Notes: generated from the letters alone by a model not told the origin. A stretch of DNA of 64,000 bases from Geomesophilobacter sediminis (GCF_016458275.1 NZ_JAEMHM010000012.1:124001-188000), one strand, 5' to 3'; shown: positions 27,519 through 37,070, numbered from the stretch's first letter. Program-made: numbers and translations.

Positions 27519-27591
27519 AAAGGGAAATCTGAAGAGGACTGGCTCCGCAGGTGCCTGTCCCCTTACGGTGTCCCCTTCCTACGGAGAGAAG

Positions 27592-28410
27592 ATGAAGAAG
27601 ATCGAGATCGACGGTATCTCCCTGACCCTCGCCAACCCGATCGAGTTGCCGTTGCACTGGGTGGGGAACGATGAATTGCTGAAGCAGCTTCTGGCAGCCT
27701 GGATGGTGATCGACGAGCGGGACCTCCCGTTCAATCCGCGCCTGGTGGGAAAGCCCGGGGTGGGGAAGACGACGCTGGGCTACGCCGCGGCGCGGCGGCT
27801 GAACCGCGAGGTGTACCTGTTCCAGGCAACCATGGATACCCGCCCGGAAGACCTGATCATCACCCCGGTCGTGGGGCCGGAAGGCTCGATCCAGTACGCG
27901 GCATCCTCGCTGGTGACCGCGATGCTGCGCGGCGGTGTGCTGATCCTGGACGAGGGGAACCGGATGAGCGAGAAGGCGTGGGCCTCGCTGGCACCGCTTC
28001 TGGACGACCGGCGCTACGTGGAATCGATCATCACCGGTCTGCGCATCAAGGCGCACCCCGATTTCCGGATCGTGGTCACCATGAATGAGGACTCCTCGAC
28101 CTTCGAGGTACCGGAATACATTCACTCCCGCCTCCAGCCCCAGATCTATATCGACTTCCCCGAGGCCGACGAAGAGATGGCGATCCTCAAGGAGAATCTC
28201 CCTTTCGCCACGACTTCGGTATTGAAGTACGTCGTGGAATTTTTGCAGCGTGGTCATGCTGCCGACGAGCCGTATTCGGTGCGCGACGGGATCAACATCG
28301 CCCGCTATGCCATGAAGATGACCGTAGCGACCGAACGGAGCCAGAAGGAGCTGTTGCCGCTCGCCGTGGAGCGGGTCCTCGGCCAGGAGGCGCTGCGGTA
28401 TCTGCGGTAA
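27592..28410 (+). CDS. MoxR-family AAA+ ATPase
   Basis: The start at MKKIEIDG follows GGAGAG. The 272 residues carry Walker A GKPGVGKTT (53-61), Walker B VLILDE (116-121), sensor 1 TMNED (163-167) and an Arg finger at Arg180 in HSRLQP. MoxR ATPases are chaperone-like remodelers usually paired with a von Willebrand factor A protein; none is adjacent here. The likely partner is the 649-residue protein starting 195 bp downstream on the same strand. Confidence 0.88.
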   Translation: MKKIEIDGISLTLANPIELPLHWVGNDELLKQLLAAWMVIDERDLPFNPRLVGKPGVGKTTLGYAAARRLNREVYLFQATMDTRPEDLIITPVVGPEGSIQYAASSLVTAMLRGGVLILDEGNRMSEKAWASLAPLLDDRRYVESIITGLRIKAHPDFRIVVTMNEDSSTFEVPEYIHSRLQPQIYIDFPEADEEMAILKENLPFATTSVLKYVVEFLQRGHAADEPYSVRDGINIARYAMKMTVATERSQKELLPLAVERVLGQEALRYLR

Positions 28411-28412
28411 TT

Positions 28413-28584
28413 GGAAACCCCATCCTCACCCTGTCCGTCGCAAGCTCGCGCTTTCGCGCGTGGCGTTTGAAGGAGAGGAAGCGTGGGAAGCGGGACAAGC
28501 TGAAGATCCCAAAACGTGGAGATTCCGCCCCATTCAGGTCCCGTCCCCTTCAAGGGGAGGGACAGGGTGAGGATGGGGTTTTCC
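28413..28584. repeat. Family A repeat pair in inverted orientation (~170 bp)
   Basis: GGAAACCCCATCCTCACCCT (from 28413) and its near-perfect reverse complement (28560-28584, one extra base) bound the whole gap between the MoxR gene and its neighbour. The outer arms match over 24 bases. Inside are a CTCGCGCTTTCGCGCG stem and a CCCCTTCAAGGGG stem. No coding signal is visible. Confidence 0.85.
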
Positions 28585-28604
28585 CGGCCCAAACCATTTA
28601 ACCT

Positions 28605-30554
28605 ATGTCCCTTTTACACCTGGAAAATTTCGGCAACGTCCACGCGCTCCCCATCCTGCACTACCGGATGGAGTTCGCCCACCTGGTCCGGGAGGCCTTC
28701 GACCGGGTCCGGCCGGACTGCGTCGCCATCGAGCTCCCGGGAACCATCGAGGCGCAATTCCTGCGCGGCGTGCGGCGCCTTCCCGAACTCTCCATCCTCG
28801 CCTACGGCGCCGGCGGCCAGACGGTGTTCCTCATCATCGAGCCGGCCGACCCGCTCGTCGAAGGTGCCCGCCTCGCCCTGGAGCACGACGTCCCGCTGCA
28901 TCTGGTCGACGTCGATATCGACCGCTACCCAAGCTATCCCGAGTCCTTCCCCGACTCCTATGCGGTTCAGCGGATCGGCCTCAAGCCCTACTACGACGAG
29001 GTGGTGCAGGTCGCCCGCCGGACCCCGCCCGCCATCGAGGACCAACGCCGGGAACGGGGAATGGCCTACCGGCTGCAGCAACTCTCCGCCACCCACGAAC
29101 GGGTCCTCTTCATCTGCGGCATGTACCACCTGGAACGGATCTCCCAACTGTTCCACGAGCCGCTCGCCTTCCCGCACGGCCGGGTGAAGCGCGGCGACGT
29201 CTCGCTCTCCAATCTCCATCCCGAATGCTGCCATGAAATCCTGGCGGAACACCCGTTCCTGTCCGCGCTCTACGAGCTGCGCCGCTCTCCGCTTCCCGAA
29301 GAGGAACGTCCCTCGGGGGCGACCCTGCGCAAGAGCTTCCATGCCTTCGAGCTGATCCTTGGGGGGAAGAAGGAGGTATCCGAGCGGGCGGTCCTCGACG
29401 AATCGGTGCAGCGCAGCGCGCGCCATTTAGGTCCCGAAGGCGTGATGCCGGACCGCCAGCGCGCCTTCCTCTGCCTCTTTCTGGAGGCGGCCCGCCACTA
29501 CGCCCAGGAGACCGGGGAACAGGTGCAGTTCTGGCAGAAACGCACCTTCTTCCGTTTTGCCCGCAACTACGCGCTCCTTGGCAGCATGCTTCTCCCCGAC
29601 CTGTTCCAGATGCTCGCCGCGGCGCGAAGCTGCGTCGACGACAACTTCGCCTACGCCTTCTTCCGGCTGGCGTCCTTCTACCCGTGGCAAAAGGACGCGA
29701 CCGACCTGCCGACGCTGCGGGTTTCCGCCGATGACCTCTGGGGAGGCGCCCGCAAGATCCGGTTCCGCCCCAAAGAGCAGCGCAAGAGCAAGGGGCTCAA
29801 CGGGCTGAAGATGCTGAACCGCAAGCGGGAGGCCCGGCCCGGGGAATGGATCGACGGCTTCGATCCCAGCGGCATCTGTTCCTATCCGCCGGAAGACATC
29901 ACCATCGAGGCCTACGGGAAAAACCTGAAGAAGGTCGGCGCCCGGCAGCTGAGCGAGGAACAAAGCCGCAGCGAGCCGTTCACCACGTCGATGCTGGACG
30001 GGATCGACATGCGGGAGACGCTGCGCAACCTGCACGAGAAGAGGATCTACGTTCGGGAGAACCGGCGGGTGAAAAGCGAGGTGGGGTGCGTGGTGGTGAT
30101 CTTCGACGAGGATCGGGGCAGGACGCGCTTTCCCTACTGCATGACCTGGCACGGCGAGCACGACCAGGAGTCCGACATGGCCTTCTATGCTACCGAGCCG
30201 GCGGGGAACATCGTGGGACCGGGGATATCGCGCTGCGAGTACGGCGGATTCATCCTGAGCTATCCGCCCCGGCGGATGAGCGACGTCTGGAGCGATCCGG
30301 ACTACCGGTTCGCGCTGACCAAGGGGGAGAAGCTTCTGCTGGCGGCGCTCGACTACTCCCTGGAAAAGGACGTGATCTATGCCGCGCCGAAGCCGCCCCG
30401 GAGTTATATCAAGCAGCTCGCGGCCCGGCTGGGCCGGCGAATCGTGTATCTGCCGCTGGGAAGCCTCTCGCCCCTGACCCTGAAGAAGCTGCGGATCTTC
30501 CACATCCTCTTCGGCCGCGACAAGCGGGACATCGCCAAGGATTACATCTGGTAG
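28605..30554 (+). CDS. Unknown 649-residue protein, TraB/EreA-like N-terminus, paired with MoxR
   Basis: I do not recognise a named family. Residues 15-47 (LPILHY..., then RVRPDCVAIELPGT) and the later VLFICGMYHLERI (167-179) resemble the TraB/EreA/ChaN superfamily, in which a His near the N-terminus and a Glu after 'PD.V.IEL' (here Glu43) form a metal-dependent active site. Similar N-termini occur in DUF5682-type proteins, which I recall beside MoxR ATPases. The C-terminal half is basic in the middle (about 385-410, KEQRKSKGLNGLKMLNRKRE) and rich in aromatic residues. There is no signal peptide or membrane helix. The link with MoxR is by adjacency only. Confidence 0.75.
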   Translation: MSLLHLENFGNVHALPILHYRMEFAHLVREAFDRVRPDCVAIELPGTIEAQFLRGVRRLPELSILAYGAGGQTVFLIIEPADPLVEGARLALEHDVPLHLVDVDIDRYPSYPESFPDSYAVQRIGLKPYYDEVVQVARRTPPAIEDQRRERGMAYRLQQLSATHERVLFICGMYHLERISQLFHEPLAFPHGRVKRGDVSLSNLHPECCHEILAEHPFLSALYELRRSPLPEEERPSGATLRKSFHAFELILGGKKEVSERAVLDESVQRSARHLGPEGVMPDRQRAFLCLFLEAARHYAQETGEQVQFWQKRTFFRFARNYALLGSMLLPDLFQMLAAARSCVDDNFAYAFFRLASFYPWQKDATDLPTLRVSADDLWGGARKIRFRPKEQRKSKGLNGLKMLNRKREARPGEWIDGFDPSGICSYPPEDITIEAYGKNLKKVGARQLSEEQSRSEPFTTSMLDGIDMRETLRNLHEKRIYVRENRRVKSEVGCVVVIFDEDRGRTRFPYCMTWHGEHDQESDMAFYATEPAGNIVGPGISRCEYGGFILSYPPRRMSDVWSDPDYRFALTKGEKLLLAALDYSLEKDVIYAAPKPPRSYIKQLAARLGRRIVYLPLGSLSPLTLKKLRIFHILFGRDKRDIAKDYIW

Positions 30555-30571
30555 GTCACTGTAGGAAGGAC

Positions 30572-30776
30572 GGTGGGCAGGGGGCTGCCCACCCTACGAC
30601 TGGTACGCAATCAACCTTAAACTCCCCCCTTTGTTTGCGAAGGGGGGCTGGGGAGAATTTGCTTTTTACGTACCCCACCATCCTCACCCTGTCCCTCCCC
30701 TTGAAGGGGAGGGGACGACGTGGCGACATTTCAAAAATTTCCCTCTGCGTCCCTCCGCGCCCTCTGCGGTGGGCTT
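30572..30776. repeat. Four dispersed repeats in one gap (E, D, A, F)
   Basis: In order: family E (30572-30600), family D (30618-30665, CCCCCCTTTG...CGAAGGGGGG), family A (30673-30720), and a CCTCTGCGTCCCTCCGCGCC family F copy (30736-30776), the type that flanks the GxxExxY remnant. They lie between convergent genes. Confidence 0.85.
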
Positions 30777-30785
30777 TCCACAATC

Positions 30786-32693
30786 CTATCCCTTCCGCAA
30801 AACCCGCTTGTCTCCCAGGCGGATGGTCACCTTTTCCTGGTCGAAGTACTCCAGAAGCGGGATCATGTACTTTCTGGACAGCCCGGTCCGCTCCCGGAAC
30901 TGGGGCGGAGTGATCTCACCGGTTTCCTTCAGGTGCGTAACCAGCTTCTCCCGTATCTCCGCCAGGGGGGCTGGTGCATAGAATAGATCGCCCTTCACCT
31001 TCACCACCCGCCCGGCGCGGTTCAGCACGTTCAGGTGCTCCAGGAGTTTCTTTTCACCCAAGCCGACGGCATCGCCCAGCTCCTTGATGGTGGGAGGCTC
31101 GATCCCGCCCGCCACCAGCGCCGCCTCGATCCGCTCCAGCATCCCTTCCTGATCCTCGGTGCCCGCCTGCCGCCCCGGAAGCCGCACCAGCTCGCGGTCC
31201 GCGATCGCCTCGCCGTCCTTTTCCAAGGCGGCGAGCAACGGGCCGAAGAAGCGCTGGTCGCTCCGCTTGGGGATGCGCGACTTGAGCTCCTCCTTGCCGA
31301 TCCCTTCCTGGTGCGGATTTTCGTTGAGATAGCTCCGGATCTCCCCTGCCAGGCGCTTCTTCAACGCATTGAAGGCATCCCGGCCCAGGAAGATGCGCGG
31401 CTCGCGCACCACCTGCAGCACGCTCCCCGCCGACAGCAGCGGCGTCAGCGCGGCTTCGATCCGCCTGGCGGCAAAGCCGGAGCGGTTCACCATCTCTTCG
31501 ATGGAGATTCCCGAAAGCAGCGAAGAGGCCACCATCAGCTCGATCCGCTCCTGGTCGGTGCCGGTTTCGAAGGCGCAAAGGAGCCGGAGCGCCTCCTGGG
31601 AGCGCCGCCGGCGCCCCGGCGGGAACGGGTCGAGCACCCGCCCTCCCCCGACCGTCGCCTGGGGCGAATAGCTTCGGAGCACGAAGGGGTCGCCGGGAAG
31701 AAGCAGGACCGGATGGGCCAGCCGAAGCTGGACGTAGGCGCTCTCCCCCGGCTTGAGGACGTCGCCTTCCAAAAGAACTGCCTTGGCGGCGACCTCGTAG
31801 GTGGCCGAATGCAAACGCAGGGTCGAGCGGTGCTTCAGTTCCTTCGGCGCCGAGGCGAGATAATCGAGCCGCACGTCGACCCCGCGGGTGGGACGGAACA
31901 TACCCTTGGGAACCACCACGTCGCCGCGCTGCACCTCGGTTTGGTCCACCCCCTGCAGGTTCACCGCCAGCCGCTCGCCGGCCCCGCCCCGCTCGGCCTT
32001 CTTGCCGTGCGACTGGACGCCGCGCACCCGGCAGGCGATGCCGGAGGGGAGGATTTCCACCTCGTCCCCCACGGAAATGCCGCCGGAAAGGAGGGTACCG
32101 GTTACCACCGTGCCGAACCCGGTGACGGTGAAGACCCGGTCCACCGGGAGCCGGAAGGGAGCATCCTCCCGTTTCTGCTCGGCCTCGGCCCCCAGGCGCG
32201 CCAGTTCCGCCTTGAGCGCGTCGATCCCTTCACCGGTCCGCGACGACACCGGAATGATGGGCGCCCCGGCCAGAAAAGTCGGCTCCAGGTACTCGCGCAG
32301 TTCCTCGGTCACCAGGTCGAGCCAGTCCTTTTCCACCATGTCGCGCTTGGTGAGCGCCACCAAGCCCCGTTTCACACCCAGCAGCTGGCAGATTTCCAGG
32401 TGCTCGCGGGTCTGGGGCATGATCCCCTCGTCGGCGGCGATTACCAGCATGACGAGGTCCATCCCGCCGACGCCGGCGACCATGGTACGGACGAAGCGCT
32501 CGTGTCCCGGGACATCGACGATGCCGAACTGCAGGCCGCCCGGGAGCTCCAGGTGGGCGAAACCGAGCTCGATGGTGATGCCGCGGGCCTTCTCCTCCTT
32601 GAGTCGGTCGGTGTCGATGCCGGTAAGCGCCTTGACCAGCGAGGTCTTACCGTGATCGATATGTCCGGCAGTGCCGAGAATGAGGTGTTTCAT
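30786..32693 (-). CDS. selB: Selenocysteine-specific elongation factor
   Basis: SelB brings Sec-tRNA to UGA codons by binding a SECIS hairpin. The 635 residues show an EF-Tu-like GTPase: G1 [11 protein letters not shown]2 ARGITIE, G3 DVPGHE, G4 TKRD and the SSRTGEG region. Domains II/III follow (about 175-360). Residues about 370-635 are the four winged-helix modules that bind mRNA, e.g. [22 protein letters not shown] at the C-terminus. No selA, selC, selD or recoded UGA gene is visible in the window, so selenoproteins must lie elsewhere. It is monocistronic here. Confidence 0.95.
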   Translation of the reverse strand: MKHLILGTAGHIDHGKTSLVKALTGIDTDRLKEEKARGITIELGFAHLELPGGLQFGIVDVPGHERFVRTMVAGVGGMDLVMLVIAADEGIMPQTREHLEICQLLGVKRGLVALTKRDMVEKDWLDLVTEELREYLEPTFLAGAPIIPVSSRTGEGIDALKAELARLGAEAEQKREDAPFRLPVDRVFTVTGFGTVVTGTLLSGGISVGDEVEILPSGIACRVRGVQSHGKKAERGGAGERLAVNLQGVDQTEVQRGDVVVPKGMFRPTRGVDVRLDYLASAPKELKHRSTLRLHSATYEVAAKAVLLEGDVLKPGESAYVQLRLAHPVLLLPGDPFVLRSYSPQATVGGGRVLDPFPPGRRRRSQEALRLLCAFETGTDQERIELMVASSLLSGISIEEMVNRSGFAARRIEAALTPLLSAGSVLQVVREPRIFLGRDAFNALKKRLAGEIRSYLNENPHQEGIGKEELKSRIPKRSDQRFFGPLLAALEKDGEAIADRELVRLPGRQAGTEDQEGMLERIEAALVAGGIEPPTIKELGDAVGLGEKKLLEHLNVLNRAGRVVKVKGDLFYAPAPLAEIREKLVTHLKETGEITPPQFRERTGLSRKYMIPLLEYFDQEKVTIRLGDKRVLRKG

Positions 32694-32763
32694 GAGGTCC
32701 TCGGAAAGGGGGGAAATAGGGTCGAATTCCTCGTTCCCAGGGTCTGGCCTGGGAACGAAGTTA

Positions 32764-32884
32764 CTTCAAACTCCCCCCTTTGAAAAAGGGGGCTGGGGGG
32801 ATTTGCTTCTGAAGCTTTGGGAGATGGCGCAAAACCTTCAACGGCAAATCCCCCTACATCCCCCTTCGCAAAGGGGGACTTAAT
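32764..32884. repeat. Dispersed repeat, family D, complete inverted copy
   Basis: CAAACTCCCCCCTTTG...AAGGGGGCTGGGGGGATTTGC on the left is answered by GGCAAATCCCCCTACATCCC...AAAGGGGGACTT on the right, about 120 bp overall. The same layout is at 40905-40992. Confidence 0.85.
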
Positions 32885-32926
32885 CGGCTTACCCGTTCCC
32901 AAGGTCCACCCTGGAAACGATAGCCA

Positions 32927-34699
32927 TCAATCCTTGAACTGCAGCTGGTACAGGCGATAGTAGAGTCCCTGCGCCGCCATCAATTCGGCGTGGTTTCCCT
33001 CTTCGGCCTTCTCGCCGTGATGAATGACCACGATCCGGTCCGCGTCACGGATGGTGGAAAGCCGGTGCGCCACCACGAGCGTCGTCCGCCCTTCCATCAA
33101 CGCCTGGAGCCCCTCCTCGATCAGCCGCTCGCTCGCCGGGTCCACGCTCGCGGTCGCCTCGTCCAGGACCAGGATTTCCGGGTCGAAGGCAACGGCCCGG
33201 GCAAACGAGATCAACTGCCGCTCGCCGGCCGAGAAGTTCACCCCGCGCTCGCGGACCTCGTAGTCGAACCGGCCGGGAAGCTGGTTGATGAACCGGTCCG
33301 CCCCGACCACGGCCGCCGCCCGCTCCATCCGGGCCCGCGCCTGCTCGTCCCCCAGACAGATGTTATAAGCAAGCGTCCCGGAAAAGAGGTACGGGTCCTG
33401 GAGCACGACCCCGATCCGGCTGCGCAGCGCCTTGAGGGAGAACTCCCGGATGTCCCGGTCGTTGATCGCGATCCGGCCCCGGTTTACCTCGTAGAGCCGG
33501 GCCAAAAGCCGCGTCACCGTCGTCTTCCCACCGCCGGTCTCCCCCACCAGCGCGATCTTTTCGCCGCGCTTGATGTCGAGGTTGATCCCTTTCAGGACGT
33601 AGTCTTCGCTCTTGTAGGCAAACCAGACGTTCTCGAAGGAAATGGACTGCAAAGCGGGAAGCTGCGTTTCCTTTTGCTCCCCCGCCGCGTCGGACTCCCG
33701 CTCCTGGTCCAGCATCCCGAAAATGCGTTCCAGCGCCGCCATCGCCCCTTGCATGACCGAGTACTTGGCCGAGAGGTCACGGATCGGGGAGAAGAAACGC
33801 TCGATGTATTGGATGAAGGCGACCAGGGCACCGAAGGTAAGGGTGCCGTGGACGATCTCGCCGCCGCCGTACCAGATGATCAGGGCCACCGCGATCGAGG
33901 AGAGGCTTTCCACCACCGCATAGAGTGCGGCGTCCCAGGTAATGACCGGGAGGTTGGCCTCGCGGTAGCTTTCGTTGAGCCTCCGGAACTCTGCCGCCTC
34001 GGCGCGCTGGCGGCTGAAGAGCTGCACTACCATCATCCCGCCGATGCTTTCGGTGAGAAAGGAACTCAGGTTGGCCAGGCGCGCCCGGACCTGCCGGAAC
34101 GAGGTACGCATCCGGTTCCGGAAATTGAAGGCGACCCAGATCAGCAGCGGCAGCACCGAGAAGGTCACCAGGGACAGCTGCACGTTCATCCAGAGCATGA
34201 TCCCGATGATGCCGGCGAGAACGAGGATGTCGCCGACCACGGTGACGATCCCCGCGGCAAACATCTCGCCCAGGACCTCGAGGTCGCTGGTGAGCCGGGA
34301 AACGAGGCTCCCGACCGGGGTGTGGTCGAAGAAGCGGGCCGAAAGCCGCTGGATGTGAGCGAAGAGCTCCATGCGCAGGTCGAACATGACCTTCTGACCC
34401 ACGTAGGACAGGATGTAGACCTGGGCGAAGTTGAGCAGCGATTCGGCAAAGATGACGAAGAGGAACCAGCCGGCGAGCGCGGGGAGTCCGTGCATCTGGT
34501 GTTTCACGATATGGCCGTCGATGGCGACCTTGAGGATCCAGGGCTGCACCAGGCGTGCGGCGGCGATGAAGGGAAGGACGACGAGGCACCCCAGGACCAG
34601 GCGCTTGTAGGGGAGGACATAGCCGAAAAAGCGGCGCATGAGCCTGCGGTCGTAGACCTTCCCGACGATCTCGTCTTCGTAGATGCCGCCAAAGTGCAT
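32927..34699 (-). CDS. ABC exporter half-transporter (fused permease-ATPase) 1
   Basis: This 590-residue type IV exporter has six membrane helices (about 30-310) and an ATPase domain (about 350-590). Walker A is GETGGGKT (386-393), Walker B ILVLDE (509-514) and the H-loop AHRLSTI. The signature is degenerate, NFSAGERQ rather than LSGGQ. The second half-transporter lies 460 bp upstream on the same strand with a canonical signature. Such a pair typically forms a heterodimer with one strong and one weak ATP site; the substrate (drug or lipid) is unknown. The start is MHFGGIYEDE with AGGAG-like spacing. Confidence 0.9.
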   Translation of the reverse strand: MHFGGIYEDEIVGKVYDRRLMRRFFGYVLPYKRLVLGCLVVLPFIAAARLVQPWILKVAIDGHIVKHQMHGLPALAGWFLFVIFAESLLNFAQVYILSYVGQKVMFDLRMELFAHIQRLSARFFDHTPVGSLVSRLTSDLEVLGEMFAAGIVTVVGDILVLAGIIGIMLWMNVQLSLVTFSVLPLLIWVAFNFRNRMRTSFRQVRARLANLSSFLTESIGGMMVVQLFSRQRAEAAEFRRLNESYREANLPVITWDAALYAVVESLSSIAVALIIWYGGGEIVHGTLTFGALVAFIQYIERFFSPIRDLSAKYSVMQGAMAALERIFGMLDQERESDAAGEQKETQLPALQSISFENVWFAYKSEDYVLKGINLDIKRGEKIALVGETGGGKTTVTRLLARLYEVNRGRIAINDRDIREFSLKALRSRIGVVLQDPYLFSGTLAYNICLGDEQARARMERAAAVVGADRFINQLPGRFDYEVRERGVNFSAGERQLISFARAVAFDPEILVLDEATASVDPASERLIEEGLQALMEGRTTLVVAHRLSTIRDADRIVVIHHGEKAEEGNHAELMAAQGLYYRLYQLQFKD

Positions 34700-34712
34700 A
34701 GGAGTTACCTTT

Positions 34713-34756
34713 AAAAGCCCACCGCAGAGGGCGCGGAGGGGCGCAGAGGAAAACCT
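34713..34756. repeat. Left 43-bp arm flanking the GxxExxY remnant (family F)
   Basis: AAAGCCCACCGCAGAGGGCG...GAGGAAAACCT is the near-perfect reverse complement of 35114-35157. The arm begins 14 bp before the ABC gene 1 start. Confidence 0.85.
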
Positions 34757-34853
34757 TTTTTATTTTCTTAGAGGTGTTCGGAGGTCATGGCACCCACGGC
34801 GCTTCATTCCAAGCCGAACTATTTCATGGCCGCAAAAGCGAGCCGCCTTAGCA

Positions 34854-35090
34854 TTACAAGTGGTTTACCAGTCGCTTGAGGCCGTGCTTCAGGTGAAGGA
34901 CGTTGAAATTCAGAAGCAAGCCCAGCTTTTTTCCGCTCAGCTTCAAGTACGACAAAAGCTGTGCCTCGTGGATCGGCAGCAACACATCCACCGACTGTCC
35001 ATAGCCACTACCCCCAGAAAGGAAGTTCAGCACAAACCCCTGATTATCCTTCTCCACCGTCGCAGGTTCAACTAAGCAAGCAGCCCCCAC
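34854..35090 (-). pseudogene. Degenerate GxxExxY-family gene (C-terminal remnant)
   Basis: The last ~40 codons read [20 protein letters not shown] followed by LLNFNV and GLKRLVNHL, the characteristic C-terminus of GxxExxY proteins (PD-(D/E)xK-like). The preceding ~38 codons do not show the expected G..E..Y and DLLVE regions, so the N-terminal two thirds are lost or frameshifted. The open frame starts at a Met without a convincing ribosome binding site. It lies inside a boxed 445-bp segment bounded by inverted family F repeats and splits the two ABC half-transporter genes. It may be an invading cassette, now decayed. Confidence 0.7.
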
Positions 35091-35113
35091 GAAGGGAAAG
35101 CTAAGGCTAAGAA

Positions 35114-35157
35114 AGGTTTTCTCTGCGTCCCTCCGCGCCCTCTGCGGTGCGCTTTGA
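35114..35157. repeat. Right 43-bp arm flanking the GxxExxY remnant (family F)
   Basis: AGGTTTTCTCTGCGTCCCTC...TGCGGTGCGCTTT pairs with 34713-34756 with about three mismatches. It ends two bases from the stop codon of ABC gene 2. Confidence 0.85.
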
Positions 35158-35159
35158 TT

Positions 35160-36890
35160 TTAGAGTTTTTCGATCTCCGCCTTGAGTTGCTGTTCGCGGT
35201 GGATCGCCGCGTAGCGGCCGCCCAGCACCAGGAGCTCTTCGTGGCTCCCCTCTTCCACGATCTTCCCCTGCTCCAGTACGATGATCCGGTCGCAACCGCG
35301 CAGCGGCGAGAGCCGATGCGAGACGATCAGCACGGTCCGCTTTTCATAGTAGGATGCGAGCCCCCGCAGGATCTCCTCCTCGGTGTCCGCATCGACCGCC
35401 GAGAGCGGATCGTCCAGGATCAGGATGGAGGGGTTCTTGATCAGCGCCCGCGCAATTGCCACCCGCTGTTTCTGCCCGCCGGAAAGCGCCACCCCGCGCT
35501 CGCCCACCAACGTGTCGAACCCGTCGGGGAAACGGGCAATATCGGAGGAAAGCCCCGCCACCCGCGCCGCCGTCTCAACCTCCTCCAGGCTCGCCCCTTC
35601 CTTGCCGAAGGCGATGTTTTCCCGCACGGTCCGGGAAAACAGGAAGCTTTCCTGCGGCACGAAGCCGACCGCGTTGTGCAGCATGTCCAGCGGCAGGTCA
35701 TTCACGTCGATCCCGTCGATCATGAGCATCCCCCGCTCCACCGGGAAAAGGCGCGGCACCAGCCGCACCAGGGTCGATTTGCCGCTCCCCACCACGCCGA
35801 CGATGCCGATCCGCTCCCCTTTGGCGATCTTGAGGGTCACCCCGCGCAGCATCGGTGTCTGCTCGTAGGAAAAGGTGAGCTCGCGGAAGTCGAGCTCCCC
35901 CTCGATCCGCTCCGGGCGCACCGGGTTTTCCGGCTCCAACACCACGGGCCGCGCGTCGAGGATCTCGCCCAGGCGCGCCATGGACGCCGCCCCGCGCTGC
36001 ATCAGGTTGAGGATCCAGCCGAACATGATGGTCGGCCAGACGAGCATCGCCAGGTAGCCGTTGAAAGCAACGAACCCGCCCAGGGTGAGCTCGCCGGCGA
36101 TCACCTGGCTTCCGCCGATGAAGAGAATGATGAGGGTGCCCAGGGCCCCGGTCGCCGCCATGATCGGCAGCATCATCCCGCGCAGCTTGGCCATCCCCAT
36201 GCACGCTTCCAGGTAGGCCCGGCTCACCTGGCGGAAGGATTCCACCTCGCCATCCTCGCGGCAGTATGCCTTCACCACCGAGGCGGCCGAGGCGTTCTCC
36301 TCGACCCGGGTGCTCAGCTTGGCCAGCGACTCCTGCACCGCCTTGGAGCGGCGGAACATGGAACCGCTGATCTTCTTGACGATGTACACCATCAACGGAA
36401 ACGGGACGATGGCGTACAGGGTCAGAAACGGGGAGATGCGGGTCATCAGGAAAACGGCCGAAGCGTAGACGACGACGGTGTTGATCAGGCTCAGGATGCC
36501 GAAACCGAGCAGCATCCGGACGTTGGTGAGGTCGTTGGCCAGCCGGGAAAGGATGTCGCCGGTGCGCCAGGTCGAGTAGTAGGCCCGGTCCAGGGTGAGG
36601 AGCTTGCCGTAGAGATCGTCGCGCAGCAGGTATTCGATCTGGCGTCCGGCATTGAGGAGCGTGGTCCGGGAGAAGACGCGGATCACCCCTTGCGCGACGG
36701 CGGCGCCGGCAATCATCAGGCCGTACTGGCCGGGGGTGAACCGGCTCGCGTGCGGGTGCTGCAGCTCCTCCACGGCGAGTTTCAAAAGCCACGGGATGGC
36801 AAGCGCACACCAGTTGGTGGCGATAAGCAGCAGGGCGCCGAACAGGTAGGTTCCCTTGAGCCCCCGCATGTAGGCGTATAGTCTGGTCAT
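35160..36890 (-). CDS. ABC exporter half-transporter (fused permease-ATPase) 2
   Basis: From MTRLYAYMRG it has 576 residues; an upstream Met 40 codons earlier adds a non-family extension. Six transmembrane helices precede an ATPase domain with Walker A GVVGSGKS, the canonical signature ALSGGQKQR, Walker B ILILDDP with Asp-Pro instead of the catalytic Asp-Glu, and VSHRLS. The Asp in place of the Walker B Glu means this half carries the degenerate site, complementing the weak signature of half-transporter 1. That supports a heterodimer. The start has GGAGAG only two bases away, so initiation may be weak or elsewhere. Confidence 0.9.
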   Translation of the reverse strand: MTRLYAYMRGLKGTYLFGALLLIATNWCALAIPWLLKLAVEELQHPHASRFTPGQYGLMIAGAAVAQGVIRVFSRTTLLNAGRQIEYLLRDDLYGKLLTLDRAYYSTWRTGDILSRLANDLTNVRMLLGFGILSLINTVVVYASAVFLMTRISPFLTLYAIVPFPLMVYIVKKISGSMFRRSKAVQESLAKLSTRVEENASAASVVKAYCREDGEVESFRQVSRAYLEACMGMAKLRGMMLPIMAATGALGTLIILFIGGSQVIAGELTLGGFVAFNGYLAMLVWPTIMFGWILNLMQRGAASMARLGEILDARPVVLEPENPVRPERIEGELDFRELTFSYEQTPMLRGVTLKIAKGERIGIVGVVGSGKSTLVRLVPRLFPVERGMLMIDGIDVNDLPLDMLHNAVGFVPQESFLFSRTVRENIAFGKEGASLEEVETAARVAGLSSDIARFPDGFDTLVGERGVALSGGQKQRVAIARALIKNPSILILDDPLSAVDADTEEEILRGLASYYEKRTVLIVSHRLSPLRGCDRIIVLEQGKIVEEGSHEELLVLGGRYAAIHREQQLKAEIEKL

Positions 36891-37040
36891 CTCTCCGATA
36901 GCGCACCTCGGGCTAAAGGCCCGATAGTATTTGTTTTGGTTTGCCCTGTCAAAGGGTTTGCCACCGTACCGGGCGGGACGGAGCTTGCCAGAGACGACGG
37001 CAAAAAGCAACCGCTCTTAATATTGACGGCGGCCGTTTCC

Positions 37041-37070
37041 TTTTAAAACAAACCGCTGTTTGTTTTAAAA
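37041..37070. promoter_or_regulatory. Perfect 13-bp inverted repeat, probable operator
   Basis: TTTTAAAACAAAC and GTTTGTTTTAAAA flank a CGCT spacer. A third arm, TTTGTTTTAAAA, recurs at 37171-37182. The symmetry and repetition fit a dimeric regulator acting on the hdr-flx operon and perhaps the divergent ABC gene. Confidence 0.65.

Noticed and set aside
28413-28584. CRISPR-like array from the repeated CCCATCCTCACC motif
   Set aside because: Only two inverted copies with no regular spacing or spacers, and no cas genes in the window.
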